Of a DNA stretch of 8,545 bases, positions 5,339-8,545 are shown piece by piece. A program made the translations under genes and the position numbers. Under the pieces are notes generated by a model. It did no database searches and was not told where the DNA came from. It was given only the letters and a program-made list of their open reading frames with translations. Source of the DNA: Treponema sp. (GTDB taxonomy: Bacteria; Spirochaetota; Spirochaetia; Treponematales; Breznakiellaceae); NCBI GenBank assembly GCA_031268125.1, contig JAIRXT010000259.1, forward strand, positions 1 to 8,545, given 5' to 3'. Every line of letters begins with the position of its first letter. Position 1 is the first letter of the stretch.

Positions 5339-6739
5339 CTACCGTTTCAGGGTTAAAAGTTCCTGGAGCAGCTGGTCCGCCGTCTGGATGGTCCGGGAGT
5401 TGGCCTGGAAGCCCCGCTGGGTAACGATCATATCGGTAAACTGCTCCGCCATATCCACGTTGGACATTTCCAGGGCCCCGGAAACGATCTTTCCCTTGCC
5501 GGCAACGCCCGAAGGCCCGATATTGGCGGTCCCGGAGTTGTTGGACGCTACGAAGTTGCTGTCCCCGGCCTTTTCAAGGCCCCCCTGGTTGGGAAAACTG
5601 GCCAGGGCCACCTGCGCCAGCGTCCGGGTGTTTCCGTTGGAAAAGACCCCGGTGATTATCCCGCTCTGGTCTATCTTAAAGCTATCCAGGTACCCCATCG
5701 TGTAACCGTCCTGGATTACCGCCTTGGTGGAACTGGTCATCGAATACTGGGTAATGGAGTTGGTAAGCTCCCCCACGGCCCCCAGGTCCAGGGTAAACTG
5801 CTGCCGCACCGGAGCGCCGTCCTCCCCGGGGGTAGCCTCCAGCACGTCGAAGGCGACGTTCATCAGCACCTGGCCGGCCGGGCCGGAGACGTTTCCCGCC
5901 GCGTCTTCCGCGGAAAGCAGGGTCCCGTCGTTGGAAAAGTTCAGCGTAAAAACCGGGGGGTCCCCGGGAACCGGGGCCGCATCTCCCAGGCCCGCCGCCG
6001 TATTCGTGGGGTCCGCCCCTTCCGGGTCCACCACCACCGCGGCGTTCCAGGAGTTGTTCTGTCCCGGAACCCGGCTAAATTCCACCTGGAGGATATGCTC
6101 CTTACCAAAGGAATCGTAGATATTGATCGCCGTTTTCCAGGTACTCCGGTTGATCTGGGCCTCCGTGGGGTTCTCCGGGAGTTCGGGGATCCGTTTGTCC
6201 AGGTTACAGGCAAAATTTACCGAGGTAGTAGCCCGGGCGGAATCCTTACCCCCCACGGGGATGATAAGGTTCTCCACTTGGCGGGATATGTCGAGAAGGG
6301 TTTCCCCCGCGGCCTCCCGGGCCATCCAGCCCTGGACCCTCATACCGTTGGCGGGGTTCACCATAAGGCCGTCCTCGTCAACACTAAAGGCCCCCGCCCG
6401 GGTGTACATGGTCTTGTCCCCGTCCTGTAAGACGAAGAAACCGGTGCCGGAGATCGCCAAGTCCGTCCCCACCCCTGTGGTCTGGAGGCTTCCCTGGATG
6501 TGGATCGTGTCTATTGAAGCGACGGACATGCCCAGGCCCACTTCTTTGGGGTTTACCCCGCCCAGATCCTCGGTGGGGTGGGCAGCGCCCTGGAGCTGCT
6601 GGTACAGAATATCCTGAAAATTCACCCGGTTCCGCTTAAAGCCGGTAGTGTTGATATTGGCAATGTTGTTACCAATCACATCCATTCTGGTCTGATGATT
6701 CTGAAGTCCGGATACGCCGGAAAACAATGACCGCATCAT
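5339..6739 (-). CDS. flgE: Flagellar hook protein FlgE
   Basis: FlgE polymerises into the hook, the universal joint between motor and periplasmic filament. The 466 residues fit spirochaete FlgE. The N-terminal rod-type domain (1-35) reads SLFSGVSGLQNHQ then NNIANINTTGFK. The C-terminal helix (about 425-466) contains MSNVDMAEQFTDMI, TQRGFQANSRTIQTADQLL and LTLKR. A variable central region (about 85-400) forms the outer domains. Lys165 and Cys178, the pair that forms the covalent lysinoalanine crosslink in Treponema denticola hooks, are present at identical numbers, and Cys178 is the only Cys in the protein. There are two ATG codons in a row; the first (6737-6739) has GAGGAG 8 nt upstream, inside the last two codons of flgD, and the gap is 5 bp. 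Confidence 0.98.
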   Translation of the reverse strand: MMRSLFSGVSGLQNHQTRMDVIGNNIANINTTGFKRNRVNFQDILYQQLQGAAHPTEDLGGVNPKEVGLGMSVASIDTIHIQGSLQTTGVGTDLAISGTGFFVLQDGDKTMYTRAGAFSVDEDGLMVNPANGMRVQGWMAREAAGETLLDISRQVENLIIPVGGKDSARATTSVNFACNLDKRIPELPENPTEAQINRSTWKTAINIYDSFGKEHILQVEFSRVPGQNNSWNAAVVVDPEGADPTNTAAGLGDAAPVPGDPPVFTLNFSNDGTLLSAEDAAGNVSGPAGQVLMNVAFDVLEATPGEDGAPVRQQFTLDLGAVGELTNSITQYSMTSSTKAVIQDGYTMGYLDSFKIDQSGIITGVFSNGNTRTLAQVALASFPNQGGLEKAGDSNFVASNNSGTANIGPSGVAGKGKIVSGALEMSNVDMAEQFTDMIVTQRGFQANSRTIQTADQLLQELLTLKR

Positions 6740-6744
6740 AGCGC

Positions 6745-7200
6745 TTACTCCTCAAAAACGCGGGACACTTGGGTCCAGTCGTAGTAGGTTCCGTTGACCA
6801 AAACCTGGGGATTGGTTCCCCGGCTAACCGCCCGGACAACACCCTGGACAACCTGTGCATCTTCATTTTCCCGTCCGGCAACGTTCAGTTCCACCGAACG
6901 GCCCAGAGCGGAGGCAGCCTCCGTATTGGTCAGCATCTCCGTAAGCCGGGCAAAATCCCCGGCCATGCCGGTCATCTGTTCCAGCGTGGAAAACTGGGCC
7001 ATCTGTGCGATAAATTCCTTGTCTTCCATTGGGGAGGTGGGGTCCTGATAGGAAAGCTGGGTGATAAGGATCTTAAGAAAATCGTCCCGCCCCAGGTTCT
7101 GCTGGGGGGTTTTCCCCTGATTTATCCTGCTGTTGTGATCGTGGACAAACTGTTCAAGGTTGACCTTTTCACCCGCGCTTAAAACCGACTGTATTGCCAT
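6745..7200 (-). CDS. flgD: Flagellar hook capping/assembly protein FlgD (short spirochaete form)
   Basis: FlgD forms the cap under which FlgE subunits are added to the growing hook. The 151 residues contain the conserved block LGRDDFLKILITQLSYQDP (36-54) followed by SPMEDKEFIAQMAQFSTLEQM, which is diagnostic. After residue about 95 only a small beta-rich segment remains (GRSVELNVAG, VVQGVVRAV, VLVNGTYYDW). The protein is much shorter than the about 230 residues of E. coli FlgD and lacks the extra Fn3/Tudor-like domain; short forms are usual in spirochaetes. The ATG at 7198-7200 has AAGGAGC 7 nt upstream, overlapping the region just after the fliK stop, with a gap of 14 bp. Confidence 0.96.
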   Translation of the reverse strand: MAIQSVLSAGEKVNLEQFVHDHNSRINQGKTPQQNLGRDDFLKILITQLSYQDPTSPMEDKEFIAQMAQFSTLEQMTGMAGDFARLTEMLTNTEAASALGRSVELNVAGRENEDAQVVQGVVRAVSRGTNPQVLVNGTYYDWTQVSRVFEE

Positions 7201-7214
7201 GAATCTGCTCCTTT

Positions 7215-8545
7215 TTATATCAGCATGTTGACTGAAATGTGCCTATTCCCTGGCAATAAACTCCCTTCAGAATCCCCTGAAAGGGCCGCATCCGTCCATT
7301 CCCATATCTCATCGTAGCGGGAAGCCGCTTGTTCCGCGGCAAAGCGGGGAGAATAGAAGGGGCCTTCCCCAGCCCCGCCCTCTCCTGAACCACGGCCGTC
7401 CTGGGACAGAGAGGCCCCCAGTTCGGCGCTTTCGTAGCCGGAATCCCGGAAAGCCTGTTCCAGGGAGGCAATTTCCCGCTCAAACGCCTTCAGAGCTTCA
7501 TCGCTTTCCACGATGATATGCCCCACAATTTTGTTTTCGGTTAATTCCAGGCGTATCTTTACAGTTCCCAGGGACTCAGGCTTCAGGGAAAGCCGGATAA
7601 GCCCTTCCCCCCCGTCCCGAAGTATCACCTGGGCGCGGCGCACAATATCGCCGTTCAGATTCTGCCGAAGTTCCCGGGCCAGGGATTCCTCGAAACCTCC
7701 GGTTTCCCCGGCCTCCCCTCCCCCGCCGTTTCCGGCCGTCTTTTCCGTAACGCCGTCAAGTTCCAAATTTGCGAACAGGGTGTTCCGGGACTGCGGGAGT
7801 TCCGTTTCGGAAGAAGCGGAAACCGGAGCGCCCCGTTCCGGGGTTTCGGTCCGGTAATCCCGAAGTTCCAGCGTAAAGCGCTTCCGTCCGGCCCGGCTCC
7901 CGGCTTTTTCCGTCTTTTCCGGCCCTTCCTCCCGGATCCGGGGGGACGTTTCCCGGCTTCCGGTAAGGTCCTGAAGGCCCCGGATGACGGCGGGGGAACG
8001 GGACGGGGCCTCCGGTTCCGGCCTGCTCTGGGGGGCCACGGCGGCGAAGCCTTCCGGCGGAAAAGGCGGAGCTTCCCCACCGGAAGGCTGCCCGGCGGAC
8101 TGTTCAAGGGCGGCCGTTTCCTGACCTGCCTTCCCGGCGGAAATCTTCTCCGCCGTTTCAGGACCAGTTTCCTGCCCGGCGTTCTCCGCTCCGGCATGTG
8201 CCGGAACGCCGCCGTGAGAACCGCCGCGGGGGCGTTCCCGGCGTTCCTCACCGGGCTCTCCGGTTTTTTCGGCGGCCTCGGCAATTCCGGCGGCTTCAAG
8301 AACCTCGGCGGTCCGGGGAATTTCGGCAGCCCCGGCAGCTTCAAGAATTTCGGCAGTCCGGGGGACCGCATCAGGGCCTTCGTGTACGATTACGGGACCT
8401 TCCTCTGCGGGGCCTTCACCCTCAACCCGCAAAGCCCCGTCAACGCGGGAAACCTCCGGGGCTTTCCCCTGCGGACCGGCCCACAGGGAAAGGATCGCCG
8501 GTTCGCCGTCTTCACCGGGGGCATCCTCCGGCAAAACCGGGGCCT
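7215..8545 (-). CDS. fliK: Flagellar hook-length control protein FliK, C-terminal part, 5' end beyond window
   Basis: FliK measures hook length and switches the export apparatus from hook to filament substrates; it is itself secreted. About 443 residues are visible and the frame stays open to the right edge. The TTG at 8532-8534 is just an internal Leu codon with no ribosome-binding site evident, so the start is outside. The first 270 or so residues are low-complexity, rich in Glu, Ala, Gly, Pro and Arg, as expected for the unfolded ruler part, and include an imperfect 15-residue tandem repeat. The conserved Flg_hook domain (about 7430-7690) has RRAQVILRDG then IRLSLKPESLGTVKIRLEL and a following GHIIVES segment, the family signature. 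It lies directly upstream of flgD, as fliK does in other spirochaete operons. Confidence 0.93.
   Translation of the reverse strand, partial: APVLPEDAPGEDGEPAILSLWAGPQGKAPEVSRVDGALRVEGEGPAEEGPVIVHEGPDAVPRTAEILEAAGAAEIPRTAEVLEAAGIAEAAEKTGEPGEERRERPRGGSHGGVPAHAGAENAGQETGPETAEKISAGKAGQETAALEQSAGQPSGGEAPPFPPEGFAAVAPQSRPEPEAPSRSPAVIRGLQDLTGSRETSPRIREEGPEKTEKAGSRAGRKRFTLELRDYRTETPERGAPVSASSETELPQSRNTLFANLELDGVTEKTAGNGGGGEAGETGGFEESLARELRQNLNGDIVRRAQVILRDGGEGLIRLSLKPESLGTVKIRLELTENKIVGHIIVESDEALKAFEREIASLEQAFRDSGYESAELGASLSQDGRGSGEGGAGEGPFYSPRFAAEQAASRYDEIWEWTDAALSGDSEGSLLPGNRHISVNMLI
8287..8376 (-). repeat. Imperfect 45-bp tandem duplication inside fliK
   Basis: Two adjacent 45-nt units (8287-8331 and 8332-8376) are nearly alike and encode PRTAEILEAAGAAEI followed by PRTAEVLEAAGIAEA. 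The unit is an exact multiple of three, so copy-number changes keep the frame. It lies in the low-complexity N-terminal region of FliK and probably arose by recent in-frame duplication. Confidence 0.8.

Noticed and set aside
7655..8371. 238-codon minus-strand frame rich in Pro, Arg and Lys overlapping fliK
   Set aside because: It is a frame-shifted shadow of the low-complexity fliK region; the fliK frame has the Flg_hook domain and correct spacing to flgD.
8532..8534. TTG as the fliK start
   Set aside because: The frame stays open to the edge and no ribosome-binding site can be judged in the remaining 11 bases; it is more likely an internal Leu.
1..8545. tRNA, rRNA, CRISPR, insertion sequences or attachment sites
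   Set aside because: Apart from short gaps the window is fully coding; no array-like repeats, transposase-like frames or cloverleaf-like sequences were seen.

Overview
The window is part of a spirochaete-type flagellar (fla) operon. On the minus strand, from high to low coordinates, the genes read fliK (5' end outside the window), flgD, flgE, flbD, motA, motB, fliL, fliM, fliY. This is the order known from the long fla/flgB operons of Treponema and Borrelia. A short FlgD, a FlbD between hook and stator genes, FliY in place of FliN, and a hook protein with Lys165 and Cys178 all point to a Treponema-like spirochaete. The DNA is clearly GC-rich. That is unlike T. denticola and could fit one of the GC-richer treponeme lineages (for example gut symbionts), but the lineage is inference.

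Layout. Positions 1-748 (+) hold the C-terminal half of a phytoene desaturase-like FAD oxidoreductase (CrtI/COG1233 type), cut by the left edge. It meets fliY tail to tail with 29 bp between, and a short inverted repeat spans both stop codons. From 778 to the right edge everything is flagellar and on the minus strand. Most junctions are 5-14 bp, or a 4-bp ATGA overlap (fliM/fliY), and Shine-Dalgarno sequences are often embedded in the end of the upstream gene. The two looser junctions are flgE-flbD (36 bp) and fliL-fliM (157 bp). The second carries a strong inverted repeat and a weak promoter-like sequence.

How the genes work together. FliK sets hook length, FlgD caps the growing hook and FlgE builds it. 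FlbD is a small accessory protein linked to stator function. MotA and MotB form the ion-driven stator, FliL supports it at the membrane, and FliM with FliY form the switch ring that receives chemotaxis signals. In spirochaetes this motor drives periplasmic flagella.

The most interesting points are: the export genes (fliZ/O, fliP, fliQ, fliR, flhB, flhA) that normally follow fliY are missing from this position; FliY has lost the catalytic Asn of its CheC-like phosphatase motifs; a G9 tract in fliL and an A8 tract in motB could be slippage sites; and FlgE keeps the exact residues for the spirochaete lysinoalanine crosslink. I found no RNA genes, mobile elements or CRISPR, and no evidence of an entirely new system.
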